Positions 1 to 12,600 of a stretch of DNA of 64,000 nt are shown here, one piece after another. Below the pieces are notes generated by a model. It did no database searches. It was not told the DNA's origin and saw only the letters and a list, made by a program, of their open reading frames with translations. Where the stretch lies: NCBI GenBank assembly GCA_014529385.2, contig CM043956.1, positions 88,593,221 to 88,657,220 of the forward strand, written 5' to 3'. Each line of letters begins with the position of its first letter. Positions within the stretch are counted from its first letter, which is position 1. Source of the DNA: Adiantum capillus-veneris. Taxonomy: Eukaryota > Streptophyta > Polypodiopsida > Polypodiales > Pteridaceae. A program made the position numbers and the translations under genes.

Positions 1-1431
1 TTCTCTCCTTGTTTCAATGGAGACTAGCTTGGACAAGTGGTGGACCTTTGCTTCTCTCTATGTTTCAATAGAGTTAGCTTGGACAAGTGGTGATCTTGGA
101 ACAAAACCCCCATGTAAAACATATCATGGGTATTCCAAGTGATTAGAAAGATTACCATTTAAGATATAACCTTATAGGTTGGACAACTAGATCTTGGCTT
201 GGAGAAATGGTGGACCTTTGATTCTCTCCATGTTTCAATGGAGTCTATCTTGGAGAAATGGTGGAGCTTGCTTCTGTCCATGTTTCAATGGAGCCTAGCT
301 TGAACAGTTGGTGGACCTTTGCTTCTCTCTATGTTTCAATAGAGTTAGCTTAGACACGTGGTGGATCTTCAAAATAAACCAACTACTATCAATGTTGCCT
401 AGCTTGGACAAGTGGTGGAGTGTTTCTCTACTCCATGTTTCAATGGATCTTAGCTTGGACAAGTGTTGGACCTTAAAACAAAAACCCCATGTACAACATA
501 GAATGGATTTTCTAGATTTCAATGGAGTCTAGCTTTAACAAATGGTGGAGCTTGTCTTCATCCATGTTTCAATGAAACTAGCTTGGACAAGTGGTGGACC
601 TTGTAACAAACCCTCCCATGTACAACATATCATTGGTTTTCTAAGTGATGGGAAGGAATACCATTCAAGATATAAACTTATAGCTTGGATAAGTAGTTGA
701 CTTTAAAACCAAATTCATCATAATACAATGAAATACAGGTCAGCCAATTCCTAAATCTTGAGACCAAACCTCCCATGCTATTAGAGATAATATATTGGAT
801 AAGTGGTGGACCTTCTATTATTTTCCCATGCCTAGTTTAGACAACCGGTACACTTTGCAGCTATAAAGGTTGGACGAGTTGTGGAGCCTTGTTTCTATCC
901 ATGTTTTAATGGATCCTAGCTTGGACAAGTGGTGGACCTTGGAAAAAAGCTTCCATGTACAACATATATGAGGTTTTCCATGTTTTAATGGAGCCTATCT
1001 TGGACAAATGGTGAAGCTTTCTTCTCTCCATGTTGATTTTGGAACTACCTTAGACAAGTGGTGGAGCTTTTCTTTTCTACTCTTCATAATACAATGAAGT
1101 ATATGTTGGTTACATGGTGAATCTTAAGGCCAAACCTCCCATTTTACTAGAGATGATAGGTTGGACAAGTGGATCAACCTTCTATCATTTCTCCATGACT
1201 ATATTGGACAATTAGTAGACATAACATCTCTCTATGTTGTCTAGAGATGAGCTTGGACAAGTGATGGACCCTGCTTCTCTCTCCCCTTGGTTTACTAGTT
1301 TGAAGACTCAGTATATATACTTTCTTAGATCTAGCTTGAACAAGTGGTGGACCTTGCATCCACAATCTTAATTCAGTATAAAAAAGTATATGAAAAAATA
1401 ACATAGGAATCTTGGTTTGAAGGTCAAGCAA
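1..1431 (+). repeat. Repeat block A: forward 18-mer tandem repeats
   Basis: This stretch is made of diverged subunits of roughly 60-80 bp, each with a form of TTGGACAAGTGGTGGACCTT followed by a segment such as CTCTCCATGTTTCAATGGAG. The block is cut by the window start. Order and spacing are less regular than in the block at 3.3-7.2 kb, but the sequence family is the same. The last part (about 1030-1430) carries a variant, with Cttcataatacaatgaagta-type filler, that recurs near 6.9-7.2 kb, so both forward blocks share their distal end. Short open frames inside it are read-through of the repeat. Confidence 0.9.
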
Positions 1432-1438
1432 TTAGGTT

Positions 1439-1564
1439 CCAAATGCACATAATAATATATTTTCCACCCATATTAAAAGAAAGTTAAATATGCAAATAAT
1501 AATATATTTTCCAAATGCACATAATAATATATTTTCCACCCATATTAAAAGAAAGTTAAATATG
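1439..1564. repeat. 72-bp-period direct duplication
   Basis: A 54-bp AT-rich segment beginning CCAAATGCACATAATAATAT is present at 1439-1492 and again at 1511-1564, with a short partial copy between. The copies look identical by eye, so the duplication is probably recent. Confidence 0.85.
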
Positions 1565-2194
1565 TTATTACCAAATTGACAAAGGTAACGTCCAAGAATT
1601 GTATCTTTCCATCTTGTCAGATCTAAATCTTCATCAAGGCGACATGCATGTATACATCAACTTTCAAGCCATTCAAGAATACATGCACTTAGATTCCATA
1701 GTTTTGTTTTCAAAGTCTTTTAGATTCTAAAACTCTTTCACATAAAGTATGTAATGACAAAATTCTTGAAGCAAACATTTGTGCCCAAGAAAAAGATCCC
1801 TCTCACATATTTAAAGTCCATGAATTCTCTGATCCACACTTACAAGTTTTATTTTGACATCAAACATCAATTCTTTCATAGTTCCAAATAAATGCAACCT
1901 CGATATGAATTGACAAAAAATGAATTTCTTTTACTATATGACCCAACATAGGCCCCAATCAAATAAAAAATGAGTCCCCAAAAATTTGGGTGCACTCTAG
2001 CAATACATCAGAGTCCCCTTACAATAGGATGCACTCCAATAGTACATTGAAGTCCCCTTAGAGTAGGGTGCACTCCATTCAAGTGTTCATAAAATTGACA
2101 CACCTTTTATAAAAAAAAAAAAGACTATATCAAATTATACAAATGTTGAAAGATACACACTAGAATAAAAAAAGCATCTTATAGCCATATTTAT
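1565..2194. other. Non-coding stretch with a small degenerate repeat
   Basis: No gene is seen. At about 1970-2095 a degenerate unit of roughly 48 bp (GAGTCCCC..., then a GTGCACTCCA-like part and an AATACAT-like part) occurs three times. The rest is AT-rich single-copy-looking sequence and probably the 3' flank of the minus-strand FCP1-type exon that follows. Confidence 0.6.
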
Positions 2195-2959
2195 TCAATG
2201 CTTTCGTGTTGACAAGTACACACCAAGGACATAATTTGTCTCAGAATCACTATACTGATTTACAATTGTGTTATATGTATAGACTCTCTTATCTCTTGCA
2301 TACAACCATCCTACCAACCATGGAATTATGGTTCTCTGCAAGAAGTTTTGAAGTTGCTCGGAAGTTTGCCTCCACATCTTTGGAAATATAAGATATGTCC
2401 CTGGCATGTTCCACATCACCCTATATGGAGTGTCATCAAAAATTAAGGTATTGTTTGCATCCAAATCCTCAAATATCTTCCAAATATCACTCAGATTTTT
2501 GTGATAAACCCTTGTAAATCCTAACATGATATTTGGATTTTGGCAATTTTTGTTACTCATAAACACCTTGAACTTGGTATACTGCTCAGGAAAACACTTT
2601 TGTGTGATGCGTTGCACCCTTGTTAAGTTATAGCAACTCCATATCCATAGCTCAAAGTATTCAGCACAAAAATCCAAAAAACTTTGTGCGTCTGGTCGCA
2701 CCACATGATAAACTTCATCTTTGTCCTCCACAAGTCGCATGTGTTGAGCCCAAGATGGCATAGAATCTCCATGTTTCATTTCAACTGTCTTGAGAAGTAA
2801 CCCCTCTAGATCCAAGATAAGTACTCTTTTGATGTCCTTGAAAGCAAGTGGTAGGTGATAAGGAGGTGATTCATTCCTTGGACAAGGTCTTGGAGGAGGT
2901 TGGATGGGTAATTCAATAGTTTTCTTCAATTTATGCCAGCATATAGCCAATCCATTTTT
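2195..2959 (-). CDS. FCP1/NLI-type HAD domain protein, 3' exon (partial gene)
   Basis: About 250 residues of an FCP1 homology (NLI-interacting factor) domain, the HAD fold used by RNA polymerase II CTD phosphatases and small CTD phosphatases. Visible landmarks: motif I as ILDLEGLLLK (near residue 47), motif II in FELWIWSCYN (near 105), and the FDDTPYRV motif near 172. The exon opens after a good splice acceptor (TTACAG at 2964-2960, minus strand). There is no upstream ATG in frame, so this is a 3' exon and not a whole gene. Motif I normally reads DxDG(T/V); here the second aspartate, the general acid/base, is glutamate, so phosphatase activity is doubtful. Plant relatives often have DLNGLL at this site. 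Earlier exons are not identified. The frame itself is open to its stop. Confidence 0.75.
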   Translation of the reverse strand, partial: KNGLAICWHKLKKTIELPIQPPPRPCPRNESPPYHLPLAFKDIKRVLILDLEGLLLKTVEMKHGDSMPSWAQHMRLVEDKDEVYHVVRPDAQSFLDFCAEYFELWIWSCYNLTRVQRITQKCFPEQYTKFKVFMSNKNCQNPNIMLGFTRVYHKNLSDIWKIFEDLDANNTLIFDDTPYRVMWNMPGTYLIFPKMWRQTSEQLQNFLQRTIIPWLVGWLYARDKRVYTYNTIVNQYSDSETNYVLGVYLSTRKH

Positions 2960-3339
2960 CTGTAATGGTTCTGAAATTAAAGAACAAGAACACTTAATGC
3001 AAACACAACAATAGACATGATTTTTACATTGTCTACCCTAAGGTTTTATTAGATACCAAAATCCATCTATGATCTACTCATTAATAGAAAGAAAGTCAAA
3101 TTAAAATCCTGACTCTTTTTTATGCTACACTCTCTCTTAGTCTCAATACCATGGAGTTCAACTAGATTTAAGTCAACTAATAACTACTACTTGTTGTTAA
3201 AGGTATGCTTGAAGTGTATAAGGCTTAACCAATGCTCTAGTGTAGAATGGGTATTTAGGTCTCAAGGTCTACCACTTATCCAAGCAAAGATCCATTTAGA
3301 TATGGAAACCCAATTTTTCTTAATATAATGATATAGAGT
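2960..3339. other. Putative intron or spacer, no gene seen
   Basis: Sequence upstream of the FCP1-type exon. It contains one diverged 18-mer in reverse orientation near 3268-3285, but no coding signal I can support. Confidence 0.5.
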
Positions 3340-6300
3340 GGACAAGTGGTGAATCCTGAGACCAAGCCACTCATGCTACTAGGGATAATAGGTTGGACAA
3401 GTGGTGGACCTTGAATGTAAACCCCCCATGTACAAAGTATCAGGGGTTTTGGGTATTTCAATGGACTCTAGCATCTTGGAAACATGGTGGAGCTTACTTC
3501 TCTCCATGTTTCAATGGAGTCTATCTTGGATAAATGGTGGAGCATCATTCTCTCCATGTTTCAATGGAGCCTACCTTGGACAAGTGGTGCATGTTTGTTT
3601 CTCTCTATGTTTGAACATATCTAGCTTGGACAAGTGGTGGACCTTGGAACAAAATCCCCATGTAAAACATATCATGGACATTACAAGTGGTGAGAAAAAA
3701 TACCATTCAATATATAACCTTATAGGTTGGAAAAGTGGTGGACCTTAACACCCAATTATTATTAATATAATGACATAGAGTGGACAAGTGGTGAATCTTG
3801 CGACCAAACCTACTAGGAAAAGTACGTTGGACAAGTGGTGGACCTTGAATGCAAACCCCCCATGTACAAAATATTACTCATGCTACTAGGAATAATTTGG
3901 TATTAAGGTCCATGTTTCAATGGAGCCTAGCTTGGAAAAGTGGTGGACCTTTGTTTCTCTCTATGTTTCAATAGAATTTTCTTGGACAAGTGGTGAACCT
4001 TGGAACAAAACCCCCATGTAAAGCATGTCATGGGCATTACAAGTGGTGAGAAAAAATACCTTTGAAGGTATAACCTTATAGGCTGGACAAGTGGTGGACC
4101 TTAGCACCCAATTCCTCTTATTATAATGACATATAGTGGAAAAGTGGTGAATTGTGAGACCAAACCTACTAGGGATAATAGGTTGGAGAAATGGTTGACC
4201 TTGAATGTAAATCACCCATGTACAAAATATCATGGGTTTTGCGTATTTCAATGGAGCCTAGCATCTTGGAGACATGGTGGAACTTACTTCTCTCCATGTT
4301 TTAATGGAGCCTATCTAGGAGAAATGGTGGAGGTTCTTTCTCTCCATGTTTCAATGGAGCCTAGCTTGGACAAGTCGTGGACCTTTGTTTCTCTCTATGT
4401 TTGAATATGGTTAGCTTGGACAAGTGGTGGATCTTGGAATGAAACTCCCATGTAAAACATATCATGGGCATTTCAAGTGGCGAGAAAGGATACCATTTAA
4501 GATATAACCTTATAGGTTGGACAAGTGGTGGACTTTAACACAATATAATGACATAGAGTGTACAAGTGGTGAATCTTGAAACCAAACCACTCATGCTACT
4601 AGGGATAATAGGTTAAACAAGTGGTGGGCCTTGAAATAAAACCCCCTAGAGTGTTTCAATGGATCCTAGCTTGGAAACATGGTAAAGCTTGCTTCTCTCC
4701 ATGTTTCAATGCAGCCTATCTTGGATAAATGGTGCAGCATCATTCTCTCCATGTTTCAATGGAGCCTAGATTGGACAAGTGGTGGACCTTTGTTTCTCTC
4801 TATGTTTAAATAGAGTTATCTTGGAAAAGTGGTGGACCTTGGAACAAAAACCCCATGTAAAACATATCATGGGCATTACAAGTGGTGAGAAAAAATACCA
4901 TTCAATATATAACCTTATAGGTTGGACAAGTGGTGGACCTTAACACCCAATTATTCTTAATATAATGACATAGAGTGGATAAGTGGTGAAATTGGGACCA
5001 AACCTACTAGGGAAATAGGTTGGACAAGTGGTGGACCTTGAATGTAAACGCCCCATGTACAAAATATCACTCATGCTACTAGAAATAATTTGGTATTAAG
5101 GTCCATATTTCAATGCAGCCTAGCTTGGAAAAGTGGTGGACCTTTGTTTCTCTCTATGTTTCAATAGATTTATCTTGGATAAGTGGTGTACCTTGGAACA
5201 AAACCCCCATGTAAATCATGTCATGGGCATTACAAGTGGTGAGAAAAAATACCATTCAAGCTATAACATTATAGGTTAGACAAGTGGTGGACCTTAACAC
5301 CTAATTCCTCTTAATATAATGACATAGAGTGGACAAGTGGTGAATCATGAGACCAAACCTACTAGGGATAATAGGTTGGACAAGTGGTGAACCTTGAATG
5401 TAAACCCCCCATGTACAAAAAATTATGGGTATTGGGTATTTCAATGGAGCCTAGCAACTTGGAGACATGGTGGAGCTTATTTCTCTCCATGTTTCAATGG
5501 AGCCTATCTAGGAGAAACAGTGGAGGTTCCTTCTCTCTATGTTTCAATGAGCCTAGCTTGGACAAGTGGTGGACCTTTCTTTCTCTATATGTTTTAATAG
5601 AGTTAGCTTGGACAAGTGGTGGACCTTGGAATGAAACCCCCATGTAAAACATATCATGGGCATTTCAAGTGGTGAGAAAGGATACTATTTAAAATATAAC
5701 CTTATAGGCTGGACAAGTGGTGGACTTTAACACATATTTTTCTTCTAATATAATGACATAGAGTGTACAAGTGGTGAATCTTGAGACCAAACCACTCTTG
5801 CTACTAGGGATAATAGGTTGGACAAGTGGTGGACCTTGAATGTAAACCCCTCATGTACAAAATCATGGGTTTAGGGTATTTCAATGGAGCCTAGCTTGGA
5901 GACATGGTGGAGATTGCTTCTCTCAATGTTTCAATGGAACCTATCTTGGAGAAATGGTGGATCATCCTTCTCTCCATGTTTCAATGGAGCCTATCTTGGA
6001 CAAGTGGTGGATGGAGTTAGCTTGGACAAGTGGTGGGTCTTGGAACAAAACCCCTTTGTAAAACATAGCATGGACATTACAAGTGATGAGGAAAAATATC
6101 ATTCAAGATATAACCTTATAGGTTGGAAAAGTGGTGATGGACCTTGATAAGTGGTGAAGGATACCATTTAAGATATACCCTTATAGGTTGGACTAGTGGT
6201 GGACCTTAACACCCAGTTATTCTTAATATAATGACATAGAGTGGATAAGTGGTGAATCTTAAGACCAAATCACTCATGCTACTAGGTATAATACGTTAGA

Positions 6301-7200
6301 GAAGTGGTAGACCTTGAATGCAAACACCCCCATGTACAAAATATCATGGTTTTAGGGTGTTTCAATGGAGCCTAGAATCTCGGAGACATGGTAGATCTTG
6401 ATTCTTTCCATGTTTGAATGGCACCTATCTTGGAAAAATGATGGAGGTTACTTCTCTCCATACTTCAACGGAGCCTAGCTTTGACAAGTGGTGAACCTTT
6501 GCTTCTCTCTATGTTTGAATAGAGTTAGCTTGGACAAGTGGTGGACCTTTGCTTCTCTCTATGTTTGAATAGAGTTAGCTTGGACAAGTGGTGGACCTTG
6601 GAATGAAACCCCCGTGTAAAACATATCATGGGCATTTCAAGTGGTGAGAAAGGATACCATTTAAGATATAACCTTATAGGTTGGACAAGTGGTGGACCTT
6701 AATACATAGTTCTTCTTAATATAATGACATAGAGTGTACAAGTGGTGTATCTTGAGACCAAACCACTCGTGCTACTAGGGATCCTAGCTTGGACAAGTGG
6801 TGGACCTTGGAAAAAAGTCCCCCTGTACAACATAGATGAGTTTTTTCATGTTTTAATGGAAGAGAGATTCGACAAATGGTGGAGCTTGCTTATCTCCATG
6901 TGGATTTTAGAACTAGCTTGGACAAGTGGTGGAGCTTTGCTTTTTTACTCTTCATAATACAATGATGTATAGGTTGGTTACATGGTGAATCTTAAGGCCA
7001 AACCTCCCATCTTACTAGAGATGATAGGTTGGACAAGTGGTCAACCTTCTATCATTTCTCCATGCCTATAATTAGACAATTAGTAGAACTAGCATCTTTC
7101 TATGTTGTCTAGAGCTGAGCTTGGACAAGTAGTGGACCTTGCTACTCTCTTCCCTTGGATTATTAGTTTGAAGACTCATTATATATACTTGCTTAGATCT
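3340..7200 (+). repeat. Repeat block B: forward 440-bp higher-order array
   Basis: A tandem array of composite units. The marker GGTTGGACAAGTGGTGGACC before a TTGAATGTAAACCC segment (or its variants) falls at about 3391, 3826, 4181, 4611, 5018, 5374, 5816 and 6292. This gives periods near 430-440 bp, with some short units near 355 bp. Each unit has about four 18-mers plus subunits containing CTCCATGTTTCAATGGAG or CTCTATGTTTCAATAGAG. It is the same family, in the opposite orientation, as the block at 15.8-22.7 kb. Copies differ by point changes and by loss of one subunit of about 78 bp. Confidence 0.93.
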
Positions 7201-8126
7201 ATATAATTACTCATTAGTTAGGTTACAAGTGGGTATGTAATTTGTTAGCTTCAAGGGACTTTGAATATTGAATAGTAAGACCAAGTGCTGGTTTGAAGAT
7301 CTTTTGCTTATCTAAACTAGACTCTAACTCAATAATAAGTTTCATAAGTTCCACGAATTGTCCTATCTAGGCTCCAAAAGAGTCTTAATTGGTTTGTGCT
7401 AGATTATAACTTCCTTGATGGGGTAGAATCCTAGAAAAATGAGGCACTATAAGTTTTACCTTAGCTCAAATGGATTTTTCACTTAAACTCGACTGCAATT
7501 TGGCTATCTAGTCTTTGTCTCGATGGAGTTTAACACTAGATACATAGTAGTGATATTTAAGCTTCATGTCTCTTCACTTGATCGAGATATGAGACCATAC
7601 TTTCAAGGTCACCACTTGTCTTACCTAAAGACCAATGTGAGACATGGGAGCAAGAAAGCCATCCGATATTGTTTTAAGGACTATTACATAGGCAATCAAT
7701 AACTTAAGTAAAAAAAAAAACTTGGATCTTTCACAATTAATAACTTAAGTAAAGCCAAAAAGACTTGGATCTTTGACAGTTTTTTTCAAACTAAAAAAGC
7801 ACAATCTCATGCTAACAAAACTATAAATCACAATTGAAAGGTTTGAACAAGAAAAAGATCAACAATCTTAATAAGACGGATACTTTTCATTTCATTTGAT
7901 GATTACAAACTAAAATAAAGTCTCTCAAGAAATTGATAAACAAAAAATGTAGGTGACTGCTTCATTATTTTGAGCAAAAATATCAAAATCTCTATTGATT
8001 GAGCTCCATCTAGTAGTATCCTTTGTAAGATCCTGCAAGAAGGAATAAAAAGAAAGATTTGTTAGATACCATGCACATGAGTGTTCAAGCATGTGTATCA
8101 AGAATATATGACATGTCACTAGTACC
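7201..8126. other. Non-coding stretch, no gene seen
   Basis: AT-rich sequence with no supportable gene. A short duplication containing CTTGGATCTTT with AATAACTTAAGTAAA occurs at about 7690-7780. It probably includes the 3' flank of the minus-strand gene that ends at 8127. Confidence 0.5.
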
Positions 8127-9326
8127 TTAGGGTTGCTTTCTATCCAGCCTTAGAAGATTGTTCTCAGCTTTCACCTTATTTATATAAGCCTTTGCTGTGG
8201 TTGCCTTCAAAACTCCTTTTGTGTTACAACCCAATTGCCTAGCTAAAGTGGTCAATTGTGACGCCTTCATGCTTTCAATGGGTGTACGCTCCTTTGCCAA
8301 GATCTCTTGTATTTGGGCTCTTCTCATTTCATTGCGGTGGCTTGTGTCACTTGCATCTTCAATGATAGTTTCATCTCTGTCACCTTTTGCAGGTGGTATT
8401 CTTCTTGTAAAGAACACCTTAGCTGACCAAACATCATTTTTCTGCTTCCAATACTCCATGATTTGTTTGTATTCACTATCATTTGTCACTATAGGTTGTC
8501 CATAACGATTAGAAGCAATTAAATCACGCACATCCCTTCTCTCATCAAGCTGAATCAAGTATGGCAGTAGCTCCTCCAAGAGCATATTGTCAACCATCTT
8601 CTCAGCATCAAATTGTGGTGGAAAAATGCAATTGTTTGCTGGTGAAATACATCCCTTGTAAGGAGAGTCATCAATAAGCACTGTTCTTTGTGGATCACAT
8701 TCAAACCCCATGGCAATTTTGGCTAGAGGCTTGAACATTGCCTCAACGTTTGGATTGTCGGGTCTAAACAATTTTTTGAGTTTGAGCGGTGTAGCAAACA
8801 TCTTGCGACCAAATTGCAAAGAAAGGCAATGTATCCTCAGCTAAGTTGTTTAGTGCTGCAAGGATTTGATACACATTATTCCTAGTAGCTGTCGACCAAA
8901 TTGCAACATTAAACCTTTGTAAAATAGTCTTCAAGAATTGGATGCAACCTGGCCTGAGTATAATATATCTTTTTGAATCCATTTGCACTGAGTTGTGGTG
9001 TGAGGATGGTTGAGGGGAACGTTTCAACAATAGACCATTTAAATCCAATATAATTGTAAGCATGGATTTCTCAACATCTACGCTACATGACGTAGTACCA
9101 ATTGGCAATAGCTCGTGAGTGGACTTTTCAGTCTCTTTTGATGTATGTTGCATTTTTGAAGCATCGATTTCTTGGTTCTCATTATTGGAAGCTTGCTCAA
9201 GTTGCACAACACTAGACTCTAGTATAGAAATATCATCCATCTTGGGCACTTTAGAAACCATAGAATCTATGGATTCTATAGTTGTTGACTGAACCATAGG
9301 AGCATTATCCATCCCAGTTTGTGAAT
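8127..9326 (-). pseudogene. FCP1/NLI-type HAD domain gene, frame broken once
   Basis: A second FCP1-type gene with a low-complexity acidic N-terminal part, motif I as IILDLNGLLLKR, motif II in VAIWSTATRNN, and after a frame change the FRPDNPNVEAMFKPLAKI segment and LIDDSPYKG. The two halves are in different frames and overlap at 8764-8819. Continuity is restored conceptually at an AAAAAA run near 8770-8776, so a one-base indel is the simplest explanation. The exon opens after a pyrimidine-rich acceptor ending TTTTCTTAG (intron edge 9327), and the first ATG is at 9312. The C-terminal 100 residues are basic and helical, ending LDRKQP. The second motif I aspartate is asparagine, as in plant DLNGLL proteins of this family. 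Either a pseudogene or a sequence error. Confidence 0.72.
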
Positions 9327-9972
9327 CTAAGAAAACACACACACAAATGGTATCTCAAAACCACTAGAATTTTATTCACCATAATTTTTTATATGTAGAA
9401 CTCCTAGTAAGAAATTTATTTAAGGTAAAGTCGTTGTTTAGAATCCTTGCAACCATTTTCAGCATTCGTACACCAAACACCACTTGTCTAAAAACAATCT
9501 ACTAACTCAACATTTTCCATCCTACACTTTATTAAAGATGAGTACTTAAAGTGAAAACTAAAAGCCACCCTTGTTGAGGAAACATGGATACAAGGTCCAC
9601 CAAATGTCCAACCTAGACTACAAGAAAATAATTAGAGATTTGGCTTAGATTTGGATTCAAAGGCCACCACTTATTCAAGTAAGATAACTCCACTTGTTTA
9701 AGACAGTAATGTTTGAAGCCCCACCACTTGTCCAACCTAGACATTGATTAAATTTTGGTAAGATTTATCACAAATCTAGAGTAGAATCAAGATTCTATGG
9801 CCAAGGTAGTCAAATATGTTAGACAACACACAAAGCATAAGAGCACTCTAGATTCTCGTTGAGCATAAACTAAACAATAATCAAATGTTATATTCACTTG
9901 AGATTTCATCCATGAAAAATGAAAATGATGCATGTACTTGAGATTTCCATCCATGTACAATACTTTACAATG
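9327..9972. other. Spacer with three diverged 18-mers
   Basis: Between the SET fragment and the FCP1-type gene. Reverse-orientation relatives of GGTCCACCACTTGTCCAA occur near 9593, 9661 and 9718. No coding sequence is supported. Upstream exons of the FCP1-type gene could lie here but were not found. Confidence 0.55.
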
Positions 9973-10527
9973 TCAAGTAAAGTTATAGTCAGCAAACAAC
10001 TCTTCTCCTGCTTCAACTTGACAAATAGTCTCAATGCATACATGGCCATATTCTTCTGACTTGATGTGTGAAGAGGTGCATTTATGCCAAGGTGGCAAAT
10101 TTGGATCAAATGTATAGCGTACGTTGGGACAGACATTTGTACTGTGAGAACTATTTATATAGCCCGACACGTTTCCTTCTTCTACACAACCAATAATGTA
10201 TGATTGATCTTCCTCTTCTTCTATGTTTGGATCCTCTAGAAGAGAATATTTATAAGCTCTTGGAAATATTTTGCATATCTTTTTCCAGTCTTGAAATCTA
10301 TACTTATGCACCCTCCATAGTTTAGAATAGTCAAACCACTTTCCAGGGTAGTATGCACAAATAGCCCATAACCAGTCCTTCAATACATGAAAGTCGCACT
10401 TCAAAATCCACCGTTAATATGGAAAATTACATCTTTGGGAATAGGAAAAGTTGGTGTCCCAAAAGGATCTTCATGCCATCATAGTGTGAAATACATCTAG
10501 TTTTTATATCACTTAACTCCTTTGTGT
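9973..10527 (-). pseudogene. SET-domain fragment with two frame breaks
   Basis: SET domains are lysine methyltransferase folds that bind S-adenosylmethionine. The recognisable end is a GxVSGYIN segment, then PNVRYTFDP, then ETICQVEAGEELFADYNFT. This matches the GN.(S/A)RFIN/N..PN and AGEEL..DY motifs of the SET C-terminal half. Upstream, after an acceptor TTTTTGCAG (exon edge 10527), one frame reads TKELSDIKTRCISHYDG, like the SET start. A second frame reads WHEDPFGTPTFPIPKDVIF, and the third holds the rest. The second break is at a TTTT run near 10401-10405 where one extra T would rejoin the frames. The usual NHSC catalytic segment reads INSSHSTN, so key residues look lost. No post-SET cysteines follow. 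Likely a dead SET gene. Confidence 0.6.
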
Positions 10528-10660
10528 CTGCAAAAAGAAGAAAATATTATGCATAAAATAATGACAATATCAAAGAAAGATATCATTATTTTATAGTCCA
10601 ATAGGTCCATTGTATGGAAGACTTAGAGTGCCTCTTACATGGTGCCTCCAAGGTTTCCAA

Positions 10661-12600
10661 AAAATAAAATCATTGGAAAAAAAAGGCCACTGTGTCTCCA
10701 ATCTATTGCCCATTTGAAGCATAGAGAGAACCAAGGTCCACCACTTGTCCAAGCTAGACATGGAGCATTGACACAAGATCCAACACTTATCCAAGAACCC
10801 TATAGTATATGTGGTACATGGGATGCATTGATGCAACAAAAGTAGTCTAGCTCCTCATCCATCTCTTTTTTCTTGTAGCCTAGAGGGATTAGTTTCAAGG
10901 TCTATCACTAGTCAAAAACTACACATAGAACATTGATACAAGGTTCCACCACATGTGAAACCTATCATCTCTAGTAGCATGGATGGTTTGATATCAAGGT
11001 TCATCGCGTGTCCTACCTATACTCTATTGTAGCATATAGATTCTGTTTGGTGGTACTACACTTGTCCAAACTGGCTTGTTGTTGATATCTGGAGGTAATC
11101 AAGGGTCCTCCACTTGTCCAAGTTAGGCATATAAAACAATTGCAAGGTCCACCATGTGTACAACATATGATTGATTATAGCATGCATGGTCTTATTTCAT
11201 GGGCAACCATCTTCTCTCCAACATGTGTCAACCTCGGCTCCATTGAAGCATGGAGAGAAGCAAGGTCCACCACTTATCAAAGCTATTATTTTCTCCCAGT
11301 GCTTTCAAAACCCATAATACGTTGTACATGGGGGGGGGATTCTTGTTTCAAGGTCCACCCCTTGGCTAAGATTGGATCCATTGAAACATAAAGAGAAGCA
11401 AGCTCTACCATTTGTCCAAGCTAGGAGCCATTGAAACATGAAAACCCCATAATATGTTGTATACGAGGGGTGTTTTTCAAGGTCTACCACTTGTCTAAGC
11501 TATGGTCCATTGGAACATGGAGAGAAGCAAAGCTCCACCACTTTTCTAAGCTAGGATCCATTGAAACATGGAGAGAAGCAAGCTCCATTGTTTGTCTAAG
11601 CTAGGCTCCATTGGAACAAGGAGAAAACAAGCTCCACCACTTGCCTATTATTGCATAGAGATTCTGGTTTGAAGGTCCACCACTTGTCCAACCTTGCCTT
11701 CATGTATGGAGATAATCAAGAGTGCAATGCTTCTCTAAGCTAGGGACATAAAAGAGTTTCAAGGTCCACTACATATACGATCTATGATGGGTTGTAGCAT
11801 GGGAGGTTTCATTTTAAGGTTGACCACTTCTCCAGCTCGCTTGTCCAACCTCAGATCCATTGAAGAATGGAGAATAAAGGTGTACCAACTCTCCAAAATA
11901 GGCAGGACAATCTCTATAAAACCCATGAATTGTTAATATATGCTATGCTGTGGAGTTTTGTTTGAAGTTCCACTCCTTATCCAAGCTACAATCCATTGAA
12001 GCATGGAACTAAGTAAGATATATCTCTAGTCCAAGATAGGATCCATTGAAACATAGAGAGAATCAAGGTCCACCACTTGTCAAGCTATGCATGGGTAATT
12101 GATATAAGGACCACTACGTTTTCACCTATACTATGCTCTATCATGGATGGTTTCATATCCCACCAATTTTCCAACCTATTTAGTAGGTTGTATTATGGGG
12201 GTTTGGTTTCAAGGTACTTCACTTGTCTAAGGTGGGTTCCATTGAACCATGGAGAGAAACTATGTCTACCACTTGTCCGAAATATGCTCCTTTAAAACAT
12301 AAAAACAAGGTCCACCACTTGTCCAAGCTAAAGTTTCTCTCCATTGAAGCATGGAGAGAAACAAGGTCTACCACCTGTCCAAAATATGCTCCATTGAAAC
12401 ATAAAAGCAAGGTCCACCACTTGTCCAAGCTAATATAACAAATGGGTGTTGGTTACAAGGTGTACCACACTTGTCTAAACTAGTCTTCATGCAAGGTCTA
12501 CCACATGTCCAAGCTATATGAGCTTGTTTTGAAGGTCTACCACACCTCTTGAAATTAGGATCCATGTAAGGTCCACCTTTTGTCAAGCTATGCATTTAAT
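10661..12600 (-). repeat. Repeat block C: reverse 18-mers with varied spacers
   Basis: About two dozen copies of GGTCCACCACTTGTCCAAGC and close variants in reverse orientation, separated by spacers of about 40-150 bp that differ in sequence. Segments such as TCCATTGAAACATGGAGAGA link it to the 440-bp family, but there is no regular long period. The block lies between the SET fragment and the ParB-like gene, probably as intron or spacer. Confidence 0.85.

Noticed and set aside
8127-8350. SAP DNA-binding domain at the end of the FCP1-type gene
   Set aside because: A helical stretch (MKASQLTTLARQLGCNTKG) is suggestive, but the motif is too weak to call without a profile search.
10661-12600. CRISPR-like array of short repeats with varied spacers
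   Set aside because: Repeats are imperfect, spacing varies widely (about 40-150 bp), spacers share words with the satellite family, and the setting is a plant nuclear genome without cas genes.
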